A stretch of DNA of 64,000 nucleotides from DASQPA01 sp963756455 (GTDB taxonomy: Bacteria; Acidobacteriota; Thermoanaerobaculia; Multivoradales; UBA5704): NCBI GenBank assembly GCA_963756455.1, contig CAVWNC010000003.1:2170001-2234000 (forward strand). Reading direction: 5' to 3'. The notes under the pieces were generated by a model, which had not been told where the DNA came from, did no database searches, and was given only the letters and a program-made list of their open reading frames with translations. Position numbers and translations under genes: made by a program. This document shows, one piece after another, positions 8,799 to 18,349 of the stretch. Within the stretch, counting starts at the first letter, position 1. Each line of letters opens with the position of its first letter.

Positions 8799-8823
8799 AG
8801 GGGCGCTCTCGGGCGCCCCTTTC
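8799..8823 (+). terminator. Intrinsic terminator
   Basis: An 8-bp stem AGGGGCGC (8799-8806) / GCGCCCCT (8813-8820) with a 6-base loop directly follows the exported-protein gene. The T tract (TTCGCATTT) is weak, so efficiency is uncertain. Confidence 0.6.
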
Positions 8824-8934
8824 GCATTTCTGGGGGGAGCCTATGCACCCCCTGTGATAATCTCGGCGCGAGACCAGGGATCGCCGTCCGGCGGTTTTCA
8901 TCTCCCCCTAAGGATCCTCGGAGGAGCAAGGGAA

Positions 8935-10179
<1,245 letters not shown>

Positions 10180-10221
10180 CGCCCCTGGCCTTCCCAAGAA
10201 CGATCGAGAGGAGATTTTTCC

Positions 10222-11148
10222 ATGCAGCATAAAGTGACCGTGGTGGGGGCCGGGAACGTCGGCGCCACCACCGCGCAGCGGATCGCCGAGCACGAGCTCG
10301 CCGACGTGGTGATGGTCGACGTCGCCGCCGACTTGGCGACCGGCAAGGCCCTGGACATGATGGAGGCCGCCCCGGTCTTGGGCTTCAACGCCACCATCAC
10401 GGGCGGCGGCGACTACGATCCCACCGCCGGATCGGACATCTGCGTCGTCACCGCCGGCTTGGCCCGCAAGCCCGGGATGAGCCGCGACGACCTGCTCGCC
10501 AAGAACACCGAGATCTTGAAGGAGGTCGTCGAGCAGCTCGTGAAGCGTTCGCCCGACACCATCCTCATCATCGTCACCAATCCGCTCGACGCCATGTGCG
10601 AGGTGGCGCGCCGGGTCTCCGGTTTCCCGCGCGAGCGGGTCTTCGGCATGGCCGGCGTCCTCGACTCGGCGCGGATGCGCTACTTCATCGCGAGCGAGCT
10701 CAAGGTCTCGGTCGAGGACGTCGACGCCTTCGTCCTCGGCGGCCACGGCGACACCATGGTGCCCATGCCGCGCTACGCGACGGTCGCCGGAGTCCCCCTG
10801 CCGCAGCTCCTGCCCGCCGAAAAGATCGAGGAGATCAACCAGCGGACGCGAAACGGCGGCGCCGAGATCGTCAACTACTACAAGCAGGGCTCGGCCTACT
10901 ACGCCCCCTCGGCCGCGGTGCTCGACATGGTGGCGGCCATCCTCCACGACAAGAAGAAGATCCTCCCCTGCGCCGTGCTGCTCGAAGGCGAGTACGGGAT
11001 CGACGACCTCTTCGTGGGCGTGCCGGTCAAGCTTGGCAGGAAGGGCGTCGAGGAGGTCATCCAGCTGCGTCTGACGGCCGAGGAGAAAGCCGAGCTCAAC
11101 AAGTCGGTCGACGCGGTCAAGAGTCTCGTCAAGAGCCTCAAGCTCTAA
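10222..11148 (+). CDS. mdh: Malate dehydrogenase
   Basis: A 308-residue LDH-like malate dehydrogenase, interconverting malate and oxaloacetate with NAD. The N-terminal Rossmann motif VVGAGNVGATTA, an acidic residue after the second strand (VMVDVAADLA, favouring NAD), the substrate-discriminating Arg in GLARKPGMSRDDL and the catalytic GGHGDTMVPM are all visible. The Arg at the 81/102 position marks MDH rather than LDH. A GAGAGGAG ribosome site precedes ATG 10222. Tandem arrangement with icd gives a TCA-cycle operon. Confidence 0.93.
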   Translation: MQHKVTVVGAGNVGATTAQRIAEHELADVVMVDVAADLATGKALDMMEAAPVLGFNATITGGGDYDPTAGSDICVVTAGLARKPGMSRDDLLAKNTEILKEVVEQLVKRSPDTILIIVTNPLDAMCEVARRVSGFPRERVFGMAGVLDSARMRYFIASELKVSVEDVDAFVLGGHGDTMVPMPRYATVAGVPLPQLLPAEKIEEINQRTRNGGAEIVNYYKQGSAYYAPSAAVLDMVAAILHDKKKILPCAVLLEGEYGIDDLFVGVPVKLGRKGVEEVIQLRLTAEEKAELNKSVDAVKSLVKSLKL

Positions 11149-11267
11149 GAGCGCTCCAGCCGGGTATGCCGCCGATGCCGCCGTGGGGTGGAGAGCCTCC
11201 GCCCCACGGTGCCCTTGCCGGGTCTCCCAGCGAAACCAGGCGGCCTCTCTCCTCGTAGCGTGGACTG

Positions 11268-13673
11268 ATGCGGAACGTACGCTCCCTCATCGTCTGGACC
11301 CTCTTCGGGCTTGCCGGGGCGGCGCTCTTCGTCTGGGCCTATCCGCGCGCCTTTCCCTTCGCGCCGACTGGCTGGAAGGTGACCCGCGGCGAGGCGACGG
11401 CTCTGGCCCTCTCTCGCCTCAAGGATCTGGGCGCGCCGGTCGAGCATCCGTACATCGTCACCCACCTCTCTTCGAACCCCCTGGTCGAGCGGCGGCTGGA
11501 GCTCGCCCTGCCGCGGCAGGGGAGGGCGAAGCTCGACGCCACCGGTCTTCCCACCCGCGCGCTGGTCTGGGACGTCATCGTCTATCCCCCCGACGCGCTC
11601 CCCGAGGACTGGGTCTACGATGCCGAGGTCACCCTCGGCGGCGAGATCGTTGCGCTCCGCCTGCGGCTCGATCCAGACGCGGCCGGCAAGCCGCTCTCGC
11701 CGAGCGAGGCCCGGGCCCGCGCCGACGCCTTCCTCGCCCGTCAGGGGATCGCCAAGGCCGCCTACCTCGAACCCGAGATCCGCAGCCAGCAACTCGCGAA
11801 GCGCACCGACACTTCGGTGCGCTACCGCGACCGCCGCCCCTTCCCCGGCGTGCCGAGGGTGGCCTACGGCATCAGCGTGCATTTCGCCGGCGACCGCCTG
11901 GCCGGCTTCACGAAATGGTACGAGGATCCGGCGCAGCGCGCCTTCCAGCAGGTCTTCCAGCAGGATCTCTTCGCCGGCATCGCCTCGATGATCGCCGTCT
12001 TCCTCGCCCTCTTCCTCCTCGCCATCCCCTTTCTCCGTCGCTATCACGAGGGCGAGATCGGAGTCCGGCGCGGCGTCCAGATCTTCTTCCTGGTCCTCGG
12101 CCTGGGGCTCCTGGGGCTCCTCCTCGCCGTCCGCGCCAACGCCGAAGGCAACAACATCGGCTTCGCCACCCGGTCGCAGATGACCTGGCTGTCGGCCCTC
12201 TTCGTCGCCCTCTTCGGCCTGCTGCCGCGGGCCACCCTCGCCTTCTTCGGCTGGTCGGTGGGGGAATCGATCTGCCGACAGCGATGGGGATGGAAGCTCG
12301 CCGCCTTCGACGCTCTCTTTCAGGGCGAATGGAGCAACGCCACGGTGGCGCGCTCGTCGTTCGTCGGCTCGGCGGCGGGGCTCGCCCTCGCCGGGGGTCT
12401 GACCGCCGCTCTCCTGCCGCTCCATCGCTTCGGAGCGTGGCCTTTCGCCATGTTCTTCCTCTCCTCGGTTGCGACCAGCGCCTGGCCGGGATTGCAGGTT
12501 CTCGCCGGGACGCTCGGCCTTCTTCTCCCCCTTCTCCTCGCGCTCACCCTCTGTTTCGTACCGGCGGCGGTAGGCCGGCTCGGGAAGCTCTGGGGCGGTC
12601 TCGCCGCGATTCCGGTCGGGGCGGCCCTTCTTTTCAACTCGGCCCTGCCGCTGCCGGTCCTCTGGGGTTTCGTCATCGCTCTCCTCTTCTCGGGAGCGCT
12701 CGTCTTCCTCTTCCTGCGCTATGACCTCCTGACCGTCCTGCTCGCCGCCGTCCTCCCCATCCTCCTCGTCGAGACCCACCCCCTGCTGACGGCGGTGGCC
12801 CCGAGCCTCGCGATCCAAGGTTGGATCGCCCTTGCCGTGGGACTGGGGCCGCTCCTCGTCAGCCTGCGCTGTCTGACGAGCCAGCGCGAGTTCGTCTACC
12901 GCTACGAGGACGTCCCGCCGCACGTGCGGCGGATCGCCGAGCGCGAGCGCCAGCGGGTGGAGCTCGAGACCGCCCGCGGCATCCAGAGCTCGATCCTCCC
13001 CAACCTGCCGCCGCGCCTGAACGGCGTGGACCTCGCCCACGCCTATCTCCCGGCGACCGAGGTGGGAGGCGATTTCTATGACGTCCTGGCGTTGGAGGAC
13101 GGGCGCCTCGCCGTGGCGGTGGGGGACGTGGCGGGGCACGGCGTCTCCTCGGGTCTCGTGATGTCGATGGCGAAGTCGGCTCTCGCCGTCCAGGTCACCT
13201 TCAACCCCGAGGTGGCGGCGGTTTTCGGGACCCTCAACCGGATGGTCTACCAGACGGCGAGGAAGCGCCTGTTGACGACTCTCTGCTACGCGGTCCTCGA
13301 TCCGAAGAGCGGCGAGCTCCTCTACGCGAGCGCCGGCCACCTGTTTCCCTACGTCGTCTCGCCCCAGGGCGGGGTGCGCGCCTTGGAGTCGATCGCCTAC
13401 CCCCTGGGCGTTCGCGGTGATCTCGCCGTCGAGCCGCGGAGCACCCACATGGGATCGGGAGACATCCTTTTCCTCTTCAGCGACGGCCTGGTCGAGGCGC
13501 GGACCGAGCGCGGCGACGAGTTCGGGTTCGAGCGCCTGGAACGGAGCCTCGCCCGTCATGCCGGAGAGGCGGTCGAGTCTCTTCGCGACGGGGTGCTCGC
13601 CGACATCGAGCGCTTCACCGGACACCATCCGCGAGAGGACGACCAGACGATTCTGGTGCTCAAGGTGTCGTAG
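11268..13673 (+). CDS. Membrane-bound SpoIIE/RsbU-type PP2C phosphatase
   Basis: An 801-residue multi-domain signalling protein. One N-terminal TM helix is followed by an extracytoplasmic region (about residues 30-235), then a block of about ten hydrophobic segments (240-540), a linker helix (RIAERERQRVELETARGIQ) and a C-terminal SpoIIE domain. The metal-binding Asp residues appear in GGDFYDVL, VGDVAGHG and the terminal DDQTILVL. Such phosphatases usually dephosphorylate an anti-sigma-factor antagonist; no partner STAS or anti-sigma gene lies next to it. The start is ATG 11268. The 119-bp gap from mdh contains no recognised signal. Confidence 0.8.
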   Translation: MRNVRSLIVWTLFGLAGAALFVWAYPRAFPFAPTGWKVTRGEATALALSRLKDLGAPVEHPYIVTHLSSNPLVERRLELALPRQGRAKLDATGLPTRALVWDVIVYPPDALPEDWVYDAEVTLGGEIVALRLRLDPDAAGKPLSPSEARARADAFLARQGIAKAAYLEPEIRSQQLAKRTDTSVRYRDRRPFPGVPRVAYGISVHFAGDRLAGFTKWYEDPAQRAFQQVFQQDLFAGIASMIAVFLALFLLAIPFLRRYHEGEIGVRRGVQIFFLVLGLGLLGLLLAVRANAEGNNIGFATRSQMTWLSALFVALFGLLPRATLAFFGWSVGESICRQRWGWKLAAFDALFQGEWSNATVARSSFVGSAAGLALAGGLTAALLPLHRFGAWPFAMFFLSSVATSAWPGLQVLAGTLGLLLPLLLALTLCFVPAAVGRLGKLWGGLAAIPVGAALLFNSALPLPVLWGFVIALLFSGALVFLFLRYDLLTVLLAAVLPILLVETHPLLTAVAPSLAIQGWIALAVGLGPLLVSLRCLTSQREFVYRYEDVPPHVRRIAERERQRVELETARGIQSSILPNLPPRLNGVDLAHAYLPATEVGGDFYDVLALEDGRLAVAVGDVAGHGVSSGLVMSMAKSALAVQVTFNPEVAAVFGTLNRMVYQTARKRLLTTLCYAVLDPKSGELLYASAGHLFPYVVSPQGGVRALESIAYPLGVRGDLAVEPRSTHMGSGDILFLFSDGLVEARTERGDEFGFERLERSLARHAGEAVESLRDGVLADIERFTGHHPREDDQTILVLKVS

Positions 13674-13681
13674 GGTAGGTG

Positions 13682-13927
13682 CTAAGCCATGTGAGCGACC
13701 GGAATCTCAGCCGTTCGTTCCGCTGCCCGTTCTCCCGTCGCGAGCTCGTGGACCGCGTGGAGGACGTCCGCACTGTAGTAGCGGTTCCCGCAGGTGTCGC
13801 AGACGCCGATCGTAACGTCCTCGAGGATGATGAATCCTTTCTTGTGTTTGAAGCTCTCCATTGCGAGCTTTTTGGCGTGCACCGTTCCTGCGCAGTACTG
13901 ACACTTGTATCCGTACATAGATTTCAT
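13682..13927 (-). CDS. YgiT-type zinc-finger protein (antitoxin-like partner)
   Basis: About 81 residues with two Cys-x2-Cys pairs (KCQYCAG and GVCDTCGNRYY), the MqsA/YgiT zinc-finger type, and a short helical tail lacking an obvious DNA-binding HTH. Such proteins are commonly encoded just after a DUF4258 gene, as here, and are treated as toxin-antitoxin partners. The exact start is uncertain: ATG at 13948 would overlap the upstream stop by 14 bases, while ATG 13927 has AAGAAAG upstream. Confidence 0.7.
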   Translation of the reverse strand: MKSMYGYKCQYCAGTVHAKKLAMESFKHKKGFIILEDVTIGVCDTCGNRYYSADVLHAVHELATGERAAERTAEIPVAHMA

Positions 13928-13934
13928 CGCTTTC

Positions 13935-14216
13935 TTAGCTGGTAGCATAGACCGTGATGATCAGGAACCTGCCGTCGTCGACGAAGCGGCCCACGACTCC
14001 AACCGGCGTTCGCCTGTCTGCGGCAAGCCCCAACACAACACATTTCGTTCCTCTCGGGTCTTCTTTCTCTGTACGTCTCAGCTCTCCTGACAGGACAGCT
14101 GCCTCGATATCGAGAATGTCGAGGAAGTCTTCCGCCATCTCCTCCATCGCGTGCGCCGACATGTCGTAGTGTCGGCGGCGGATGCAGTCCCGGATTCTCT
14201 CCAACCTGCTCGGCAT
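13935..14216 (-). CDS. DUF4258 protein (toxin-like)
   Basis: A 93-residue protein with the DUF4258 pattern: an N-terminal RxxHYDMSAHAMEEM helix, an acidic strand-helix segment and a terminal strand series (GRFLIITVYATS). The fold is related to BrnT/RelE-like RNases. Its immediate follower encodes a YgiT zinc-finger protein, the usual companion. ATG 14216 is preceded by GGGGGAG. Toxin activity is inferred from the family and pairing, not shown. Confidence 0.7.
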   Translation of the reverse strand: MPSRLERIRDCIRRRHYDMSAHAMEEMAEDFLDILDIEAAVLSGELRRTEKEDPRGTKCVVLGLAADRRTPVGVVGRFVDDGRFLIITVYATS

Positions 14217-14307
14217 CACCGCTCCCCCTGCATCCCTAAGGGAAGCATACCGCGGAGCGCAAGCCTCGTGGGGGACGCGGTCACTGGACGTCCCATATGA
14301 TCCCCCC

Positions 14308-15024
14308 GTGCTCGCCAATATCGCCGATATCGCCAGTATCACCAACATCGAAGGCCTGGGAGGCCTCGTTCTTTTCACCGTGGCGGTGGCCGCGGGGGCC
14401 ACGGCGCTCCTCGTCCCTCCCGGTCTTGCCGTCGCCTGGATTCTCTCCCGTCCGGCATTCCGCCTCCGGACCCTGGCCGAAACTCTCGTGTCGCTCCCCC
14501 TGGTCCTGCCGCCCACGGCGGTGGGCCTCGCGCTCCTCCTGCTCTTCGGCCGGACCGGCCCTCTCGGTCGGCCGCTCTGGGAGCACTTCGGCTTTGAGAT
14601 CGCCTTCACCTGGAAGGGGGTGGTGCTCGCCTCCGCGGTCGTCGCCTTTCCCCTCTTCGTGCGCAGTGCCCGTTCGGCCTTCGAGGAGGTCGATCCGCGT
14701 TTGCCGGCGGTGGCGCGGACTCTGGGGCGCGGACCGCTCGGCGCTTTCTTCGAGGTCGAGCTGCCCCTCGCCTGGCGCGGGGTGACGGCGGGCGCCGTCC
14801 TCGCCTTCGCCCGCGCTCTGGGCGAATTCGGCGCCACCATCCTCCTCGCCGGCAACATCCCCGGCCATACCCAGACTTTGGCTCTTGCCCTCTTTCAGCG
14901 GGTCCAGGTCGGGCGGGACCACGAGGCTCTGGTCCTGGCCGGGGTTTCCGCTCTTCTCGCCGCGTTCGCCGTCGCCCTCTCCGAGCTTCTCGTGCGGCGG
15001 CGGGACCGTGCTCTCGCCCGCTAG
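14308..15024 (+). CDS. modB: Molybdate ABC transporter permease ModB
   Basis: A 238-residue inner-membrane permease with about five TM helices. The cytoplasmic coupling loop LPLAWRGVTAGAVLAFARALGE contains the conserved EAA-type motif, and LGEFGATILLAGNIPG is characteristic of ModB. It moves molybdate or tungstate delivered by a binding protein, which is not encoded here. The likely start is GTG 14308 (VLANIADI); the longer frame from 14182 would overlap the divergent DUF4258 gene. The next gene, modC, begins 12 bp downstream. Confidence 0.85.
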   Translation: MLANIADIASITNIEGLGGLVLFTVAVAAGATALLVPPGLAVAWILSRPAFRLRTLAETLVSLPLVLPPTAVGLALLLLFGRTGPLGRPLWEHFGFEIAFTWKGVVLASAVVAFPLFVRSARSAFEEVDPRLPAVARTLGRGPLGAFFEVELPLAWRGVTAGAVLAFARALGEFGATILLAGNIPGHTQTLALALFQRVQVGRDHEALVLAGVSALLAAFAVALSELLVRRRDRALAR

Positions 15025-15036
15025 GCCCACCCTCTC

Positions 15037-16107
15037 ATGGATTCTCCCTTCATTGAGATCGACCTCGCCTGCACCCAGGGCGGCTTCGACCTTCAGGTCT
15101 CCGTCCGGCTGGGCGAGACCGCGGCGGTGCTCGGTCCCTCCGGAGCGGGGAAGACGACGCTCCTGGAGGCCTTGGCCGGCCTGCGCCGGGCGCGCGGCCG
15201 GGTGGTCGTCGGCGGCGAGGTGCTGCAGGACAGCGCGGCCGGGATCTTCCTGCCTCCCGAGCGCCGGCACCTCGGCTACGTTCCCCAGGAGGGAGCGCTC
15301 TTCCCCCACCTCTCGGTGCGGAAGAATCTCGATTTCGGCCGTCCGCACCCTTCGGACGGTCGGGGAGATTTCGACGCCCTCGTCGCGGCCCTCGATCTCG
15401 CTCCTCTCCTCGCCCGCTATCCGCGCCACCTCTCGGGCGGCGAGCGGCGGCGGGTGGCGCTCGCCAGGGCTCTCCTCGCCCAGCCTCGTCTCCTCCTCCT
15501 CGACGAGCCCACCGCCGGCCTCGACCCCCTGCGGGCGAGAAAGGCCCTGGCGGGGATTCTCCAGGTGCGGGCCGCGGCCGGAATTCCCCTCTTCGTCGTC
15601 ACCCACGACCAGCGCGAGGCCCTCGCCCTGGCTTCCGAGGTCGTCCTCCTGAGCGCCGGGCGGGTGGTGGCGGCGGGGCCGGCGCGGGAGGTGCTGCGGG
15701 CACCCGAGCGGCTGGCCCGGGAGGCGGGCGGGCGGTGGGAGAACGTGGCCGCGGCCCGCCTCGTCCGCCATCATCCGGAAGGGGGCACGAGCGAGGTTCT
15801 CCTGGACGGAGGCGAGGCGGTGACCATCCCCTACACCCCCGACCTCGATGCCGGCAGCGGGCTCTTCCTCACTCTCGATGCCGAGGATCTGCTCCTCGCG
15901 ACCGCCCCACCCCGCGGCCTCTCGGCCCGCAACGCCGTGGCGGGGGCGGTCGACGAGCTGATCGCGGTCGGGGCCTCTGTCTACGTCCGGGTCGGCCCCT
16001 GGCTCGCTCACCTGACGCCTGCCGCGGTCTCCGAGCTCCAGCTGCAGCAGGGCACCCCCGTTTGGCTGGTGGCGAAGACTCACAGCTGGCGGGTGGTGGC
16101 GGGGTGA
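15037..16107 (+). CDS. modC: Molybdate ABC transporter ATP-binding protein ModC
   Basis: A 356-residue ABC ATPase. Walker A GPSGAGKTT is near residues 33-41, the signature LSGGERRRVALARAL and Walker B LLLLDEPTAGLD follow, and VVTHDQREALAL contains the switch His. The C-terminal region (about 225-356) has TOBE-type repeats (NAVAGAVDELIAVGASVYV) that bind oxyanion in ModC. It energises ModB. No modA or modE lies nearby, so the binding protein must be elsewhere. Confidence 0.88.
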   Translation: MDSPFIEIDLACTQGGFDLQVSVRLGETAAVLGPSGAGKTTLLEALAGLRRARGRVVVGGEVLQDSAAGIFLPPERRHLGYVPQEGALFPHLSVRKNLDFGRPHPSDGRGDFDALVAALDLAPLLARYPRHLSGGERRRVALARALLAQPRLLLLDEPTAGLDPLRARKALAGILQVRAAAGIPLFVVTHDQREALALASEVVLLSAGRVVAAGPAREVLRAPERLAREAGGRWENVAAARLVRHHPEGGTSEVLLDGGEAVTIPYTPDLDAGSGLFLTLDAEDLLLATAPPRGLSARNAVAGAVDELIAVGASVYVRVGPWLAHLTPAAVSELQLQQGTPVWLVAKTHSWRVVAG

Positions 16108-16171
16108 GGGGGTGGTACACTCTCTCAAAGCTAATTTCAGTGACCGAGTGCCGTGCCTCCGAAGGGTGGCT

Positions 16172-17002
16172 ATGTCCCACGATCCTCTCCTCCTCCCCGG
16201 CCGTCCGCAACTTGGCTTCGAGCGTTCGATCGAGGGCCTCGGTCGCCGGGCTGGCCTGCCCCTGGTCGCAGTGGAGAAGATCGCCAAGGCGATCGTCGCT
16301 CTGGCTCCGAACCCGATCGGGCAGCTCCTCGACGTCGGGGCCGGGACGGGAGAGATCGGTGCCTGTCTCGCGTACACCCCGGGTCTGCGCTATCTCGCCC
16401 TCGACCTCTCGCTCCCCACTCTGCATCGCTTCGAGTGGCGGTTGCATGGAGAGGGGAACCGGGCACTCCTCGTCCGCGCCGACGCCGATCGCCCCTGGCC
16501 TCTGCAGGATGGCTCGGTGCGGATTTTCTTCCTGTCGCGCGCCGCGCACCTCCTGCGCCTCGAACCTCTCGTCGACGAGGCCGTGCGCACGGCCGATCCG
16601 GAGGGCGCCTGGGTGATCCTCGGGCGGGTGCGCCGGGAGGCGTCGAGCGTCCGCGCCACGCTGCGCCGTGCCCTCCACCGGCTGCTCGGCGAAAGCGGCA
16701 TCGAGAGCATGAGCGGTGAGACCGCCCAGCATCTCCTCGCCGCCGCCTTGGCGACCCGCGGCGGCACCTCCATGCCTCCCCGGGTCGTCGCCACCTGGTC
16801 GGCCATCGAGCGCCCGCTCGATCCTCTCGCCTCCTGGCGCAAGAAGACCGCCCTCGCCGGCATTCCTCTGCCGGCTCCCCTGCGGGGAGAGGTGCTCGAT
16901 CGTCTGGAGGCCTGGGCGCGGCGGCGCTACGGCGATCTCGAAACCGCGCGCGAGGTGAGCGAGAGCTACGAGCTGTCGGCGGTACGCCTGCCGGCGCGCT
17001 AG
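16172..17002 (+). CDS. SAM-dependent methyltransferase
   Basis: A 276-residue protein with SAM motif I LLDVGAGTGEIGACLA near residues 52-67, an acidic residue after the second strand (LALDLSLPTLHRF) and a DADRPWPLQDGSVR motif-II-like stretch, as in class I methyltransferases. The C-terminal third is Arg-rich and helical. Substrate unknown. ATG 16172 (MSHDPLLL) is preferred to 16112, whose extra residues look like read-through from the gap. It follows modC by 64 bp and may share its transcript. Confidence 0.7.
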   Translation: MSHDPLLLPGRPQLGFERSIEGLGRRAGLPLVAVEKIAKAIVALAPNPIGQLLDVGAGTGEIGACLAYTPGLRYLALDLSLPTLHRFEWRLHGEGNRALLVRADADRPWPLQDGSVRIFFLSRAAHLLRLEPLVDEAVRTADPEGAWVILGRVRREASSVRATLRRALHRLLGESGIESMSGETAQHLLAAALATRGGTSMPPRVVATWSAIERPLDPLASWRKKTALAGIPLPAPLRGEVLDRLEAWARRRYGDLETAREVSESYELSAVRLPAR

Positions 17003-17021
17003 GCGGACGGCCTTGGCGGCA

Positions 17022-17501
17022 ATGACCTCTCCCCCCCTGCGCATCCGTGAGGTGACCCCTGAGGACCACGCGTTCGTCCTCTCTCTCGTTCCGGAGCTCG
17101 TCGTCTTCGGACCGCCGCCCTGGCGTGACGCTGCCGAGCTTTCGGCGCTCGACGAGCGATTCCTCCGCGAGGCCCTGGCGGGCCAGGGGGTTCCTGGCAC
17201 CACCGTTTTTCTCGCCGAAAACGGGTCCGGCGCCCGGCTGGGCTTCATTCATCTCCGGCCCCAGCTCGACTACTACCTCCAGAAGGATTGCGGGCACGTC
17301 GCCGATCTTGTCGTCTCGCCTGCGGCTCGCGGCCAAGGCGTGGGGAGAGCCCTGATGGCGGCGGGCGAGCGGTGGGCGCGGGAGCGTGGGTTCGAGATGC
17401 TGACGCTCCACGTCTTCGCCGAGAACCGGGGAGCGCAGGCGCTCTACGAGGAGCTGGGGATGACGGCAGAGATCGTCCGCTATGTGAAGCCCCTGCCGTG
17501 A
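17022..17501 (+). CDS. GNAT-family N-acetyltransferase
   Basis: A 159-residue GNAT protein. Motif A is visible as VSPAARGQGVGRALM (acetyl-CoA pyrophosphate loop QGVG), preceded by a strand HVADLVV; motif B is ENRGAQALYEELGM. The acceptor is unknown. ATG 17022 is taken; a TTG nine bases earlier is an alternative. The stop is 19 bp from the convergent outer-membrane protein gene. Confidence 0.8.
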   Translation: MTSPPLRIREVTPEDHAFVLSLVPELVVFGPPPWRDAAELSALDERFLREALAGQGVPGTTVFLAENGSGARLGFIHLRPQLDYYLQKDCGHVADLVVSPAARGQGVGRALMAAGERWARERGFEMLTLHVFAENRGAQALYEELGMTAEIVRYVKPLP

Positions 17502-17519
17502 GGCACGAAATGCAGGCGC

Positions 17520-18137
17520 CTAGAAACGGAAACCCAGCCCCGCTCCCAGAGCCGTGTACCGGATATTTTTCCGCGGCTCCCCGTCGGCGACCCGGAAACC
17601 GCTCGACAGGATGCTGAGCTGGGCTCCGAGCTCCCAGCGGGAGTCGCCGAGCTGGAGGTCGAGGCCCGCCTTGCCGCCGACGGCGCTCTCGACCTCGCTG
17701 GAGGCGAAGGCGCGGTCGTAGCGAGCCTGTCCGTAGCTCGGACCGATGTAGAAGTCCAGCAGATGTCCGGGGAGCGGGTGGAAGAGGAGCGAGAGGGTGT
17801 TGTGGCGGAGGGTCGAGATCCGCCGATCGACGACCGCCGGCGCCTGCGGCGGGAAGAGGGACAGCTGCTCCTGGAGCCGGCCCGACGTCGCGGCGAGATT
17901 CAGGCTGACCGTTGGATTGATCCGCGCATCGACCTCGATCGCGTACCACTCCTTCTTCTCGGTCACGTCAAGAGCGAAGGCGTCCGGGACGGCGACGGAA
18001 GTCGGACCTGAGAGGCTGACGGCATTCGAATAGAAGCCGCGGAGGGTGAGGCGCTGCTGGGCCTCGACCGCGCTCGCTCCCAGAGCCAGGGCGAGCCCCG
18101 AGAAAACGACCAGAATCCTGCGCAACGATCTCGCCAT
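17520..18137 (-). CDS. Predicted small outer-membrane beta-barrel protein
   Basis: A 205-residue exported protein with a Sec signal peptide (RRILVVFSGLALALGASAVEA, cut after an Ala-x-Ala-like site), alternating hydrophobic strands through the mature part, and a terminal GLGFRF ending in Phe, the outer-membrane assembly signal. It looks like an eight-stranded OmpW/OmpX-like barrel. No function beyond envelope location can be stated. The gene is monocistronic and divergent from the lipoprotein pair downstream on the plus strand. Confidence 0.65.
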   Translation of the reverse strand: MARSLRRILVVFSGLALALGASAVEAQQRLTLRGFYSNAVSLSGPTSVAVPDAFALDVTEKKEWYAIEVDARINPTVSLNLAATSGRLQEQLSLFPPQAPAVVDRRISTLRHNTLSLLFHPLPGHLLDFYIGPSYGQARYDRAFASSEVESAVGGKAGLDLQLGDSRWELGAQLSILSSGFRVADGEPRKNIRYTALGAGLGFRF

Positions 18138-18295
18138 ACGCTCCTCCCTTCCTGCCGTGGTCCTAAAACAGAGCCTACCACCGGGAGGCGCCGGTTCGCC
18201 GCCTGCCCATCGCCTTTTGGCACCCGAGACGCCATCGTGGCCTGTCCTGTCTTCGCGAGCGTCGTCTTCCTGGGCCTGTTCCCGGTTCCAGGGCT

Positions 18296-18311
18296 CGGCA
18301 CAAGTCCTGCA
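18296..18311 (+). promoter_or_regulatory. Candidate sigma-54 promoter
   Basis: CGGCAC-AAGTC-CTGCA keeps GG and GC 10 bp apart and matches the sigma-54 consensus at 5 of 6 and 4 of 5 positions. A start of transcription near 18322 would leave a leader of about 28 bases before ATG 18350, just enough for the GGAGG at 18338-18343. Confidence 0.45.
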
Positions 18312-18349
18312 CCTCGCGGGAGAAGGTGCAGATCCCTGGAGGTATGTCG

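Noticed and set aside
11145..13628. A long minus-strand open frame opposite the SpoIIE-type phosphatase gene
   Set aside because: Its translation is Glu/Arg/Gly-rich shadow sequence; the plus-strand frame has clear domains and catalytic residues.
18218..18235. TGGCAC-CCGAG-ACGCC as a further sigma-54 site upstream of the lipoprotein genes
   Set aside because: The -24 element is perfect but the -12 has only the invariant GC; the site at 18296 is better placed and better matched.
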